A stretch of 64,000 nt of DNA from Paramyrothecium sp. XJ0827 (lineage: Eukaryota > Ascomycota > Sordariomycetes > Hypocreales > Stachybotryaceae). Below the pieces are notes generated by a model. The model did not search any database, was not told the origin of the DNA, and saw only the letters and a list, made by a program, of their open reading frames with translations. The translations under genes and the position numbers were made by a program. Numbering within the stretch: the stretch's first letter is position 1; the number at the start of each line of letters is the position of its first letter. Below are positions 36,676-49,149 of the stretch, piece after piece. Location of the stretch: assembly GCA_020881915.1 (NCBI GenBank), contig JAJFPB010000010.1:1-64000 (forward strand). The letters are read 5' to 3'.

Positions 36676-37500
36676 AGAGGCAGGGATAAGTGCATTACTA
36701 AGGAGCTAACTAAGAAGATTAATTAGTAAGATTAGGGCACAAGGAAGCCAGAAGGTCAGGGCAGCCGGAGGGTCAGGGCAGCCGGAGGGTCAGGGCAGCC
36801 GGAGGGTCAGGGCAGCCGGAGGGTTAGGGCAGCCAGAGGGTCAGGGCAGTCAGATATTAGGGCACAAGGCAGTTAGATATTAAGGTATCTAGAAGATTAG
36901 ATCTTACTCCCCTATCTTATACTTACTTAATTACCTATTAAGACCTTAAATAAGATATAGATATTAGGGCATAAGGTAGTTAAATATTAAGGTATAAGGC
37001 AGAGATAACCTTATATTATATTATAAATATAAGCTTTACTTCTACCTAATAATCTAATACTACTTCTTAGGGCAGCTAGAAGGTTAGGGCAGCCAGAAGA
37101 TTAGGGCAGCTAGAAGGTCAGGGCAGCCAGAAGGTCAGGGCATAAGGCATAAGGAAGATTAGATATTAAGGTATAAGGAAGATCAGATCTTAATTCCCCA
37201 TCCTATGCTTACTTAACTACCTATTAAGATATTAAAGGGTCAGGGCAGCCAGAAGGTTAGAGTAACTAGAAGGTTAGAGTAGCCGGAGGATTAGGGTACA
37301 AGGCAGCTAGTACTATAGGGCACCTAGTAGCTTAGGGCATAAGGCAGCCAGAAGATCAGAGGCATAAGCCGGCCAGCTAATTAAGGTATAAGGTAGCTAG
37401 AAGATCAGAGGTATAAGCTAGCTAGCTAATTAATCTATAAGGTAGCCGGAGAATTAGGGTAGCTAGAAGATTAAAGTAGCCTAAAGGGTAATTACTTAAT
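36676..37500. repeat. Minisatellite, right part, with a 17 bp GC-rich core
   Basis: It continues the array cut by gypsy A. At 36750-36850 a 17 bp unit, GGGCAGCCGGAGGGTCA, is repeated about five times nearly perfectly and keeps its CpA and CpG sites. Further right (to about 37480) the units become AGCCAGAAGGTCAGGG and then AGCTAGAAGATTAGG, the expected C to T forms. Longer units with GGCATAAGGCAG are interspersed. No coding frame. Confidence 0.75.
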
Positions 37501-38639
37501 TAGGAAATACCTAAAAGAAATATATACCTTCCTTTTCTTAAGTAATTAGCTTCCTCTATATAGACTAGCCCCAAAGAAATCTATTTCTAGTACTTTATTT
37601 AATTAATAAAAGTCTTAAATAATTCTAAGAAATTTCTAAAGAAATATTATTATTTTTCTAATATTCTTAAATATTACTAGTAAAATCTTAAGAAATCTAG
37701 GAAATTTTCTTTTTATTTTTCTAGCTAATTATTAGCTACTAAGGATTTAATTATTACTTACCCCTTATCTTTAAGTAGATCCCTTTTTTTCCTATATAAA
37801 ATTAATTGTTATTTACTAGCCGATATTTCCTATAACTGTAAGTACTTTATATAACCTTAGGCCTAGTTTTAAATTCCCTAAGTATTTAATAGTACTATTA
37901 ATATATAACTAGTTTATAATAAAAGTAGTAAATAGGCCCTAATCTAATATCTCTTCCTATTATAGGCCCTACTAAAAAAGATATAACTTTTTTACTAATA
38001 TATTTAAAAGAAGAAAATATAATATTAGGGGGAAGAAAGAAAAGAAAAAAGTAAAGTAGAAATAATAAGAATATATTATAAGTTATAAGGGAGGCTTTAA
38101 GTAGGAAAAAATAAATATTACTTTTTACTTATTTACTATTTATTTTATCTCTAAATATATAAAAATAGCCTACTAGGCTACTTACTTTAGTAATATCTCT
38201 AATATAATATATAAAGTATAATCTTAGGATACTTATACTAATAGAGAATATAATTATAATTCTACTTTTATTTTATAGAATATTTAGTAGCTTATAAGTA
38301 AAAAGAGTAAAATATTCTTAATTTTATTCCTAAGAATAAAACTAGTTTATTACTATTACTTTAAACTAATAAATATAATGTATAAATAAATTTAGTAATA
38401 TAAAATAGATATAACTATATATATAAACTTAGTTAGAGTTAGTAGAGGGGCCTATATATAAGTTTTATCCCTAGGGATAAAATAATATAGTTCTACTAGG
38501 ACTTAATATTATATATTATTTTCTTAAAGTAGATCTACTTATTTTTACCCCTACGGGCTAAAAATCTACCTAATATATTAGGGGGAGGTAGAGGTAGGGA
38601 AAGTTACCCCTTATAAATATTAAGATATAGTTATATATA
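37501..38639. other. AT-rich RIPed DNA, unidentified
   Basis: No readable frame. The part at about 37690-37840 is repeated at about 50660-50800 in the same orientation, so it belongs to some dispersed repeat. The rest may be the interior of a decayed retroelement. Confidence 0.4.
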
Positions 38640-39903
38640 CCTAACTTAACCCTATACCTAAGCACAGAATAACCCTCTATAATTTCTACCTCCTTAATAA
38701 GAATCTTCTTCTTAGCCTTAGTACTTTTTACTAAATAAATACTTTTATTCTTTAAAGCCTAATACTAGTAATATAACTATATTAAATAAGCTAGAGATTT
38801 AGAAATGTAGCTTAATAATAAAGTAATTCTTTTTCTACCTTAATCTTCTCCTTCTTTAATTTCTTATTCTTATTAACTATTTAATAAATTAGCTACTATT
38901 AGAAAGGAACTATAGATATATAGAAGGAAAAAAGACCTATAGGATATTAAAGGAATACCTATTAAATTATAAGAATAACTAAGATAAGTATATATCTAGT
39001 AATACTTTAATTTAAATAGTATTTTATACTTTATATCTTTTATATAGTAATAGGTATAAAATATAATAATAAAACTAAAATTAAAAATAGTATTAGTATA
39101 AAGATAATAGTAAATAGTAGTCTCTAAGGTTATTATAGGGAAAAAAGAAGAAAAAGTATATACTAGACTAAAACTAATAAATCTAGGAATCTACCTAATT
39201 TATATAAAAATAATAACTAGGCCTCTAGAGTAGGCCTTAGGGAGAGAAGTATTATATTATAATCTATACTAACCTTATAACTAAGTTAGTATAGAATAAT
39301 AATAATCTACTCTAGCTATAATAAATACTATATAAAGAAGTTAAATAAATTAATAGAAGGACTATAATTTAAATATATATTATTTCTTACTAAGAATATA
39401 GTTATATAGGATTAATATAGCTAGAGATTTAAATAAATAATAGGGGAATATATTAAATATAATATAGCTATTATTTTAGAGATCTAATAAAATATAGTCC
39501 CTACCTAGTAAGAAGAAAAAGGATCTAGTACCTAATTACCTTAGAACTAAGAATATAGGTAAATTCCTATATAATACTAAGTAAGAGAAGAACTAATTAT
39601 ATATATATACTTATATACTATAACTAAGTATATTAAATTAGATATACTAGTAATTATCTTAATAAAGTAATTATAATAAATATATAAATAGGAGAATTCT
39701 ACCTTAGAATAAATAGAAGATTACTAGCTATTAATAATATATAGTTCCTAAGATAACCTTTATTATATTATTCTCTTATAGACTAGTAATAATTCTTTAT
39801 ATATTTTAGATACTTTTCTATTATTCTATCTAAGGATAAATATATCCCTAATAATCCTTAGTTACCTTATACCTTTGGTATAAGGCTACCTTAGATTATT
39901 ATA
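38640..39903 (+). mobile_element. 3' end of a decayed gypsy element with its LTR
   Basis: The last 600 bases before 39255 resemble the 3' interior of gypsy A and end with the same purine tract (GGGAGAGAAG). The LTR at 39255-39903 (649 bp) begins TATTATAATCTATACTAACC and ends TTAGATTATTATA. It matches the young LTR at 58482-59088 (originally TGTCACAACCCGCACTAACC), not the 5' half of gypsy A. The downstream halves of the two LTR types are shared. The 5' part of this element is not recognisable. Confidence 0.65.
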
Positions 39904-40244
39904 GATTATAATATATAATACTTCTAGAAATATTACAAAAAGTAATCTCTTCTAGTAATACTTTTATACTTCTAGTCTTATTTATAGGAATCTCCTTTTA
40001 TATAGGTCTCTATCTCTATTAAATATTTTTCCTATTTTTATTCTTTTATTTCTAGTCTCTTACTTCTAGCCCTTCTTTTATACTAGTATTTAGGCTAATA
40101 TATTAGGGGCTAGCCCGTAGGTTATACTAGTAGTATAGGGGCTAGCCTATCCTAAGGCTAGTAGCCTAAGACTAGTATAGTATTTATATATTATATTATA
40201 TAATACTCTATGGCTTAGTTATAACCTTGGGTTAGGTTATAATA
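39904..40244 (-). repeat. Inverted fragment of a gypsy A-type LTR
   Basis: Reverse complement of the first 340 bases of the gypsy A LTR, ending GGTTATAATA at 40244 (the inverted LTR start). It begins directly at the end of the direct-orientation LTR at 39903, with a short GATTATA overlap. It includes the strings GGGGCTAGCC and AGCCTATCC seen inverted in the LTR. Confidence 0.7.
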
Positions 40245-41189
40245 TAAGCTTAGTTATTATTAATAAGTTTTTAAAGAAAATATTATATTTAATAAATAAA
40301 TATAAGTTTAATTAGTAAATAAAGATTTTATAATTTTAATTTCTTTACTAATTAGAAATTATCTAAAATAAGTATATACTTCTAAGTAAGATTAAATATA
40401 TACCTAAATATAGAGATATTTAAGCCTAGAAGGGATTAAATAGAAATAATCTCTAGAACTTTAAACTTAGATTCTTACCTAAGATATTATAATTTCTTTA
40501 ATAAGTCTTTAGATTCCTATATAATTACCTATTAGTAATAACTTTTAAAAGAGTATATAAAATTTTATAAAGAAATATAGGTTTTATTTAAAGATAAAAT
40601 ATTTCTAATTTCTATTCCCCTACTAGTTAGAAATTCCACTAAGTAATCTAGGTTTTAATCCTAATTTTTAAATAGAATAGGTATTAGGGGTCCTAATAAT
40701 ATTATTATATTTATTTTTCTTTTTATTAAAGTTAGTTATAAATCTAATACTTCTCTCTCTTTATAAAATAAATATTATAAGAATTATTATTTTAATTAAA
40801 TTATTTTTAATACTTATAATATTTAAGCTATTTAATTTAGTATTTAAATTAGTAAATATATTTATAAATTATATTATTTAGCCTAATTAAGAGTATAATA
40901 ATAGGCTATTAGTAATTTAATAATTAAATTATACTTAGTTTTATAGAAGCTAAATTAATTATTAGTTTATATAATAGTAATAGTAATTACTATTACTTAT
41001 TATATTTAATATTAGATATAATATAAGGGCTACTAAATATAGCTAAGAGAAAGATAAATATATTATAAAGAAAAGGTAAACTTAAGATTAAGTAATAATA
41101 TCTAATTAAGATTATTTTATTTAGTACTACTAATATTAATCTAAGTCTTTTATAGGCTAGATTTAGTAACTTATAAAATATAGTATAAT
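40245..41189. repeat. Old AT-rich repeat arm, inverted relative to 49150-50440
   Basis: Very AT-rich. Segments near 40850-40990 and 40990-41180 read as the reverse complement of 49550-49700 and 49150-49400. In the better preserved copy the latter has a TATAAAAGGCC box and TGAAATAAA, as in an LTR. The type of element is not clear. Confidence 0.5.
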
Positions 41190-41411
41190 AATACTTAATA
41201 AACCTTAGGATCTATTATATAGATTTACTTTTAATCTTATTACTAAAACTTTATTTCTTATTTTTTACTTTAATTCTACTTATATTATATTTAAATTATA
41301 TTAATATACTTGAAATTAAATTATAGTTCTAATAATATAGTTTTATAGAATTTTACTATAAGAACCTCTAATAGATCTAACTTAAGTCTATAAGTTATAT
41401 ATAATAGGGAT
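41190..41411 (-). repeat. Relic of the helicase-element terminus
   Basis: This matches 27150-27431 in order: AATAAACCTTAGGA, then TTTTAATCTTATTACTAAAACTT, then a mutated terminus ATAAGTTATATATAATAGGG at its right end. It lies about 140 bases from the stop codon of the NLR-like gene. It is too short and mutated to carry any function. Confidence 0.55.
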
Positions 41412-41550
41412 TTATATCTAAATTTATTATAAATAGTACCTAGGCCTAAAAAATAAATTTACTAAGTTTAATTTTATTATTAAGTACTAGGGAGCGAGAT
41501 TAATTAAATATATTACTTATAGGTAATTTAAAAACACCCGAGCTATTACC

Positions 41551-44500
41551 TTAGGAAATTAAACCCTCCTTTACTGTGACCGGGTAACAATGCCTAATAT
41601 ATAGATTTGGCTTAAAGTCCAAGCGATTCCCTATAATAATAGCTCCCGTTCCTGCATCCGTATTAAGGATATCCCAGAGCCAACTTGGCTTCGGATTCCA
41701 TACAAGTTCCTGTGTCCAGTTACATTTCGATTTGTCCCAACCACTGCAGCCATAGAATGGTGGAGAGCGAGGATCCCAGCCCACGGTGTCGGTTAACTTT
41801 ACGTTAGACCCCTGGTCTGCCCCGCGCTTCCTAGCTATCATGAGCAGAGAGGGAATGCTAGCGACGAGAAGTCTTGCCATCTTTGGTGCTCGAGCCCACA
41901 GAATGCAGACCTCTGTTAATTTGGCTGGCCGTATGAGCTCCCCGATCTCCCGCGAAAAGAGTACTAGGAAATCCTCGTGCTTCGAAAGCTCGTACCAAGT
42001 CGCCGTCCCTGCCCTCCTCCATCTCTTCCATGGAGACAGGGTGATGCGACTGCTCCACTTGACCTCTTTCCGACAGGATTTCTTGTGAGTTCCCGCTTCG
42101 GTGACGATTTCAAACGCATCCCAGCCTAAGAGCTTATTGGACGGACAGAGCATCTGTTGCATACGGGCCTCTGCAGTTACCCTTCGCCTGTTTTGAAAAC
42201 ATCCAATAATGTATTCAATAACGTCGTTGAAGGTCGCTTGTGTCCGACCGTTTTGTTCGGTCCATAGAGTAGTCGACCCGTGCGTCTGGATGAGGCTGAA
42301 CGCGGCATCCGCATCTCCCGTTGATGCATGGAGATCCTGTACGGCTAAGCGAATGCGTGCTGCTTCATGATTCTGACTCCTCAGGTCCTCAAGTCGCTTC
42401 CGGATCAAGTCATGAGCTAGCCATAATACAACGCATAGCTCGGGGACGAGCCACCCAATCTTTAAGGTAGTATCGTAAACTACAACGACTCTATCCTTCG
42501 CTGTCCCAAGGTTTCCTCCATCACCCATGCTTCGATCTATGCTAGCCCTGGTGGATTTGTTAATCTGGACGGTGCCCCCTACGGTTGCTGCAGCGCCAAC
42601 TGTCGCCGGGCTTATGCTTCCAGGAACACCAGTAGTCAGCGTAATGGATCCAGTGATCGCATTGTCGCGGAGCGTCAAAAAGTTTCGTTCGTCATCGGCT
42701 CTAGGCGGTTTAACTGGCGTATCATTGAATAATGATGTGCCCACAAGCACTTCTGCTTTCCTCCAGACGCCCAAAAATGACCTGAACGAGTGAAATGTCG
42801 ACGGCAACTCGATTTTTGGCACGTTCCGGGTCAAGCCACTTAAATCTTGGTTCATTTCCCGGGGGACAAGATGCCATTGTACAGATCCAAGCCTCTCGGC
42901 CGACGGCTGCACTACAGCCGTTGGATAGATGACAACTGTTGGCCCCACTAAGATGGTGGCTGGGTCAAGATCGATAGTGGTCTCGATTTTCGCGAGGCGA
43001 TCTATCAAGTTGTACGGAATCTCCAGACCACGTTCGTCTCCGCGTTCAGGAGTAGGAAATCCGTAAGCAAGGACAGAATCCTGAAACAGCGAATGCCAGC
43101 ACGTGCCACCCTCAAGCGGCGCGGGATAGGGATCTTGGCTTGTCACCCGCGGAGGCGTAATGACGAGCAATATGGTGTCGTCAGTCATCTTCTTCTGGAC
43201 CCTTGTCGAGGAATAACCCAACCGTTTCAGACCAGGAATGCGGAATGCAGAAGCAAACCAGGTGACCTGCTGAGCTATTTGGAGGACATGGCCTTTCGTC
43301 CCACTGACGGTTATGACTACCCTCTCTGTTTCATCACTGTCTGTATTTTCAGGATACAGAGTGATGTCAAGATTAAAGACACCAGCCCAGGCGAGTCGTG
43401 AAGGACTCGATGGCGTCTGCCGGGGCAGATCAAGGACGGAATGGAGAAGTTGAAGTGTAATCAATCCTGTGTCGGGCCAAACAGTTGCCATGTATTCGCG
43501 ACAGGGCCACGCGACCGCTCGGGAGGATATCCCGGACAGTGTGAGCATATGGCGAATATCCTGACCTTCAACCAGTTCTGTTGCAATATACCTTTGAACC
43601 TCCCAGTGCACTTCCATCCGCAACATACATTCTGCGTCGTTGGTAGGGCCGAGGTCTTCAAGGATGCTAGCGATATACCCACAAGGATCTTGGACCATAG
43701 ATAGAAAAGGGGAGGATTGTTTCTCCAAGTATTCCACATTGATCCCACTCAAATCAGCGAAAGTCCGAAACAGCTTATTATGGCCGTTGATCCGGGCTGC
43801 GACTAAAGGTGTTCGGCCATCTGCATCCACAACGGTAAGGTCTGCACCTTGATCCAGAAGCAGCCTAGCGATGCGTTCATTCCCGGCCGAGGCAGCTTCA
43901 TGCATTGCCGTCCTTCCTAACCCATCCCTAGACCTAGGATCCGCACCTGCAGATATCAGGAGCTGTACGATTTCGTACCATCCTCTTTGGGAAGCCTCGT
44001 GAAGCGGATGGCGATATTCCCTGTTCGCTAGGTTGACATCGGCGCCCCAAATACATAGTATTTCGGCAATAGTAAGATTTCCAATCCTGGCCGCGATAAG
44101 AAGAGGTGAATTTCCTCGTACGTCGGCGACATTGACATTGGCCCCGGATGCCAGCAGGGCTGAAACAATGTCAGAATGCTCTCCTGCCACTGCAAAGTGA
44201 AGTGGGGTGGACCCTTCGTTGTCAACCCGCGAAATCGATGCGTGGTGGCTGCTGAGAAGCGCTGCGATAGGCTCGTGTCCGAAATATGAGGCATAAGCGA
44301 GGGCGGTTCGACCTCGTTCATCTGTTTCATCGACATCTGCTGTTGCTGCCAAAATCCTCGTTGCCAAGTCCCTCAAACCTACATAGGCAGCTAGGTGCAA
44401 GGGTAAGAAACTATCTGGGGCTGCCGAAGGAAAGAATGCGGAGGCGGCACTTTGCAGCCAACGATGTTGCTGGTATCGAACGTACCATTCCTTCCGCAGA

Positions 44501-47035
44501 GGTGAATCTCGAGCATACATCGACGCGCTGAGATCTAAATATGCCAAGTCTGAACCAGAAGCATATCTGGCGTGGTAAAACCAATAGAACAAAGCATATT
44601 CAAGGAGAGGAAAGGCCCCAAGATCTTTCTCATCGCTGATGGTGTGCTGCCTTGGTTGTAGCCAGTCGTTATGTTCCAAGTAGTCGAAGGATCGGTCTGC
44701 AATTCTGGCTTCCGCCACATCCCGGCGATTCCAATCCTTTGCAAAGGCGAAGCTTGGGGGGGCCCGGCACTCAAGACCCAGGAGGTATTCTTTTACCGAA
44801 GAATGGGACAAAAACACAGTTCGGTCACGGATAGTACACAAACCCCCACACTGGCGGACTAAATCGCGAACGACATCGTCACCAGCGTCGTTAGGTCCCC
44901 GCTGCGGTTGAGCGATTGCGGCAGAGAGTTCTGACAGCATGAGAGGCCGCTGAGCAAAGAGAACCCAGGTGAGTAAGCTCGAAATAGCCTCTGCATTGTC
45001 CGGTTTGATCTGACTCAATATCGTGTCGTAGGCGTCGCTGAATGTTAGTAAAGTGGCCTCGATTGTCCTATCCGAGACCCGCTTTGTCCTCTGTCGTTTG
45101 AGTCGTTCGAGAGCTATATGGACCCAGAGGAGATTACCTTGGGACTTTTCTGTGATGCATGCCTTCATCTTCCCCTTCAAGTCGCCAAGGAAATTGTACT
45201 CGGCTTTCTCAAGTTCCAGTTCAACGAATACACCTATCTCATGTTCCTGACTGGTGTCCTCGGGTAATCTGATACGGATAGCCCCGGGTCTTGTCAGTGG
45301 GAGCTCTTGGCGTATCTCAGGTATGTCACGGCTCGCCAAAAGAAAACGGGCTGGGAAGGATGCCTGCCACTGTTGTTGAATCATCGTAATAAAATTCAAA
45401 ACCTTGGCGATGGAGTTGGAATCACACTCGTCCAGGCCGTCCAGGATGAAAGTCAGTCCACCCACCAGCGAGTTGCCATGTGACAGCAATTCAATGGTGG
45501 AACTAACCTCTTCAACAAGTTTGTCTGAATTGAATTGATTCGTGAGCTCGTCTAGATGTGTCTTTGCGAGCAGGTCAGGGCGCTGAGATAGAAGTTGGAA
45601 TAGGAAACCGGCAAAGATGGCAACGGCATCATGCCTGCCATTTTTCGTGGCAGAACAGAAATACGATACCGCCAGTGGGGGCAACGGCGAGTTATCCATG
45701 CCCAAGCGGGCAGGATTGCGTGAAAGGTAATGACATAGCTGAGACTTGCCGACCCCAAGATCCCCCATTATCCACAGAATAGACGACCGAGTCTGGAGCC
45801 AAGCGACATATAGTCGGTGCTCGAGAATTGCATCCCGCGTCGAAGTATTTTCACGGTTATCAGGCTGCGGGATGGCGCCATACGGCTGTGCGAAAACCGC
45901 CTTCCTAAGTATGGACATCTTTTTGTCCGTAAGGATCCTCACGCGCTTTTCTGCACGTCTTGCTCGAGTCATCGGTTTTTTGTCTGCTTCCGCCAAAGCA
46001 TTAGCGCACATGTTGAGCTTGAAATCTACGTCAACCGTGTCGAGGTATGTTGAAACGGTGGTCTTCAGCAGCGGCTCCCAGTCCTTGGTGTTAGGTGTTA
46101 AATTGTCCAGAGACTTCACGCTAAATCTGTAGTAATGGTCTGGAGTTGCGAAAGGCGCATGATGTCGAAGAAACTCCTGCTCGAGCATTTCTGCCTTCAA
46201 ACTAATACCCTTCAAGGTGTTGAAAAATGTACGGAGGTAAGAGGTTAGAGGCGGCGGAGTGGCACTCCCGCTCCCAATGCTCACCATAACGGCATCGTTG
46301 GCACGCCCAGGCCAAAGACGCTCGGCTTCCTCAAACACACTGAATACAGGGTTCGTGACGGCTATACCAGCGTCGAAGGAGCTAGCCGTGCTCCTGCTAA
46401 CCCCATGTGAGGGGGGAGAGAGAAATGACGCAATTGAGGCCTCAGCAACTTCCCAGACCTTAATGCGTGGTATTGCTAGGTCTTCCCAAGAAGAAGAGTA
46501 TGTCCTTAGCAAGACCGGTAAGGAAGTAGAAGGAACTTGTGGGTCTGGGGCAAGGATAAAGCTAGACAACGTCTGAACGTCAGTCTCCTCAGCCAGAGAC
46601 AACTGGACTGGATACGTACCATTTGCAGGAATGGAGAGCGGATTCTAGAAGCCCTGAGTCTGCACCGGTTTCTGCGAAAATATCCTTCACCCCCTGAAGC
46701 AGTGTACTTTCGTCAGAGCGAGAAAGCCGAAGAGCGCGAAGCCATTGATTTAGGGAAGTTTTGGGGGGTGATTCAGCCAGTCGCACAAGTTCGTCGATGC
46801 ACTCATCTAGACCCATTCGTAGTCGACCCAGCATAATGGCAACCAGCCCGCCTGGGCCGACACCACCGATTAGATCGAAGACTTGCCAAGGCTCCATCCT
46901 TGCCTCAACTCCACTGCTGGCGCTGATTCTGCTCATCATCTCCTTCAGAATAAAGAGGGTTGACATAATACGAAACCCGCCATGGTCGAGTGACAAGAGT
47001 CTTGGTCGCCGTTCGCCCTCGAGGTCCGCATCCAT
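41551..47035 (-). CDS. Patatin-like / NACHT / ankyrin-repeat protein (fungal NLR-type), intact
   Basis: Two exons, 47035-46616 and 46572-41551, with a 43 bp intron (46573-46615, GTATCC..TTCAG) give 1813 residues without a stop or frameshift. Residues 1-about 300 are patatin-like phospholipase: a DHGGFR oxyanion-type motif at 17-22, GGLVAIMLGRLRMGLDECI at 62-80 and FDAG at 206-209. The nucleophile elbow, normally GTSTG, reads GVGPG at 58-62, so the catalytic serine (position 60) is a glycine. A NACHT-type NTPase follows, with Walker A GDLGVGKS at 410-417 and Walker B FILDGLDECD at 515-524, then a helical arm with LSHSSVKEYLL at 728-738. About six ankyrin repeats span 862-1080. The last 730 residues match nothing I recognise. 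Related fungal proteins act in non-self recognition and programmed cell death. Here the role is inferred; lipase activity is unlikely. Start chosen as the first ATG before the patatin motif. Confidence 0.9.
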
Positions 47036-48789
47036 CTTGAGGCGTAGGACATTGGAAGATTGATACGTTTCGCCGTGAAAGGTGATTTGACTCGAAAGGT
47101 CGCTACTGCTGCGTAAGAGCGATCTCGTTCAGGGTAGGATCTTATGCAAGCGGTGCACTAGATTTGTGAGACAACTGAGAAGCCAGTGCGGAAATGTCGT
47201 TGGCCGGCGAGGTTATTATCTGAGATACTAGAAGGCATTGCACAACGATCCGGTTCCTAGCAGACAGGCGCAATGTGGAAGCTGCGTAGAAAGTTGAAGT
47301 TTCAGCTAGGTTGCTTAGAGGCGGCAGGGTTTCCAGTGGCGCAACCAAAATGTCAGGTGAAGGTGGCCATGGTGATACGCCATATCATATGATTCTGTGA
47401 GCTGGATGATATATGGTTCGGGTTTTTATACGGACAACTACTGTACTGAATGCTTATTCCTGCTCGGTGCGTGGTCTCACGTCATGCGATAAGTTTCTAC
47501 CATCAGGCCCCAAGGTTTACATACTTGACTCAAGAATAATATAAGTTTCTGCGCGACAGACTTGCGACCAATGCTTAATTTCTGCACTGACAAAAGAACG
47601 CATGGTGGGATCGCAGGAAGCTAGGTTACTCTCGCTCTGATGAAAAGATTATAGCATGAGCGATTGTACCTAGCGGCAGACGCCGCTTCGCACCTCACCG
47701 TAACGACGCACGGCCGCCACTGGTTTTCAGCCCTGAGAAAGTAACCGTCAGTCTAGATTATTATTCCTCGAATACAACCACTATCGACTACAATCTAGAC
47801 TCTCGATAATCCCGATATAAGGCCTTGATTTGCTAAAGCTATTAATATTTACTAATACCTCCTATGACTTCGCTAAATTGAAACTTTATAATGACGGAAG
47901 TAATTGCACCAATGAAAACAGATGACAGCTTGAGCTCATGTTAATTGAAGAATGAGAAGCGCCTAGCCCCTCCTATTATTGAACCGGTCATTGATTGATT
48001 GCTTTATCTCGCCCCTCCATTGAGGATATTTTGGGTCTCGAAATGCACTAAGCCTATTTGATGCTAATGTAGATAACGTGACCTGCGTTTTGCTAAGGCG
48101 AGCCTCGTTTAGGCTGTTTGAGTTGCGTTCTAGCGACCTGCAATTCCACTGTGCAGACTGCCGCTGGTTTAACACCTATTATATTTTTCTCAGCCCCGTA
48201 CTCCCTAGCGGATCGTCATCGACTTTCCTACTTACTTAGCCTTTAGAATTCTAATAATATGACGATTAAGTGGTCAGTAACATGCCATATAAAGTTTTAA
48301 CATCCTTATTAGGAAGGGTCCTCTTTACTTTAATTATTACCTTATACTGCATTTAGATGGCTGGTAAATGGACAGTTTTCATTTAAATAGAGGCGGATAG
48401 CTTTGGTGGTGGCTGAGGATATCTCATGTAACTCAAACGGTAAATAATGAGGAGTCAAGACTCCACTTATAATAACATGTCGGAGAACTCAACCGCAATA
48501 ATTCCTGCCATATAATCCAGATGACCCTGGGCGCGTATTATGCGGTGTGACTGAATGGCAGGGTTACATCGAGCGTTAGGGGGCTTGAAGTTAGAGTCTA
48601 TTAACGAAGGTTTCCTACATAAGCAACCTCTGGTATTTACGACTGAATCTTGATTATAAGCTCCCCCGCGGCCCAAACTCGACTTTTCCACGTTTGTCAT
48701 ATGCTACATCCATCTTTAGGTCCGGCTACATAACATACTCGGGCACCGCCTACACGCCCTTTCACCTACCTCCATCCCTTGTTATTAGG
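47036..48789. other. Upstream region of the NLR-like gene, no further gene
   Basis: Normal to slightly AT-biased DNA. No reading frame longer than about 80 residues has features of a gene. The first 300-400 bases presumably hold the promoter of the NLR-like gene. From about 47750 on TA becomes more frequent, as if RIP had spread into single-copy DNA from the right. Confidence 0.45.
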
Positions 48790-49149
48790 CTTCATAAGAT
48801 AATATCCCCATAATACTGCTGACCTGTAGTTCGAGTTATACTTATGTAGCTGCATAATAATATAGAAATACCTATTTATAGTACTAGTAATACTATTACC
48901 TATATCCTAAGAATAGGAGCCTAATATACGGTCTTTCTTTCTAAGGAACTAGAATAAGGTATCTTATAGTCTAGAGCTTAGGAGCCTTACTATTTTATAT
49001 TATTAATAATACTAATTCTTAGTTTATACTATATTATTATATAGCTCCCTACTTATAGCTAAGAAGCTAGTAGCCCTAATTTCTAGTCTTATAGAAGGAG
49101 TATTAGAATTAGGCCTTATAGTAATAAGTCCTAAAAACTAAGGCCTTAT
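48790..49149. other. Start of the large AT-rich block
   Basis: The change from mixed to strongly TA-enriched sequence happens near 48790-48850. Short near-repeats of TTATAGTAATAAGTCCTAAAA type are present. No gene is seen. Confidence 0.4.

Noticed and set aside
28320..37480. Many TTAGGG strings, as if telomere repeats
   Set aside because: They occur singly inside AGCTAGAAG-TTAGGG-type units and come from TCAGGG by C to T change. There is no tandem TTAGGG array.
27449..37500. CRISPR-like regular repeats
   Set aside because: Units vary in length and sequence, with no spacers of fixed size, and the host is a eukaryote.
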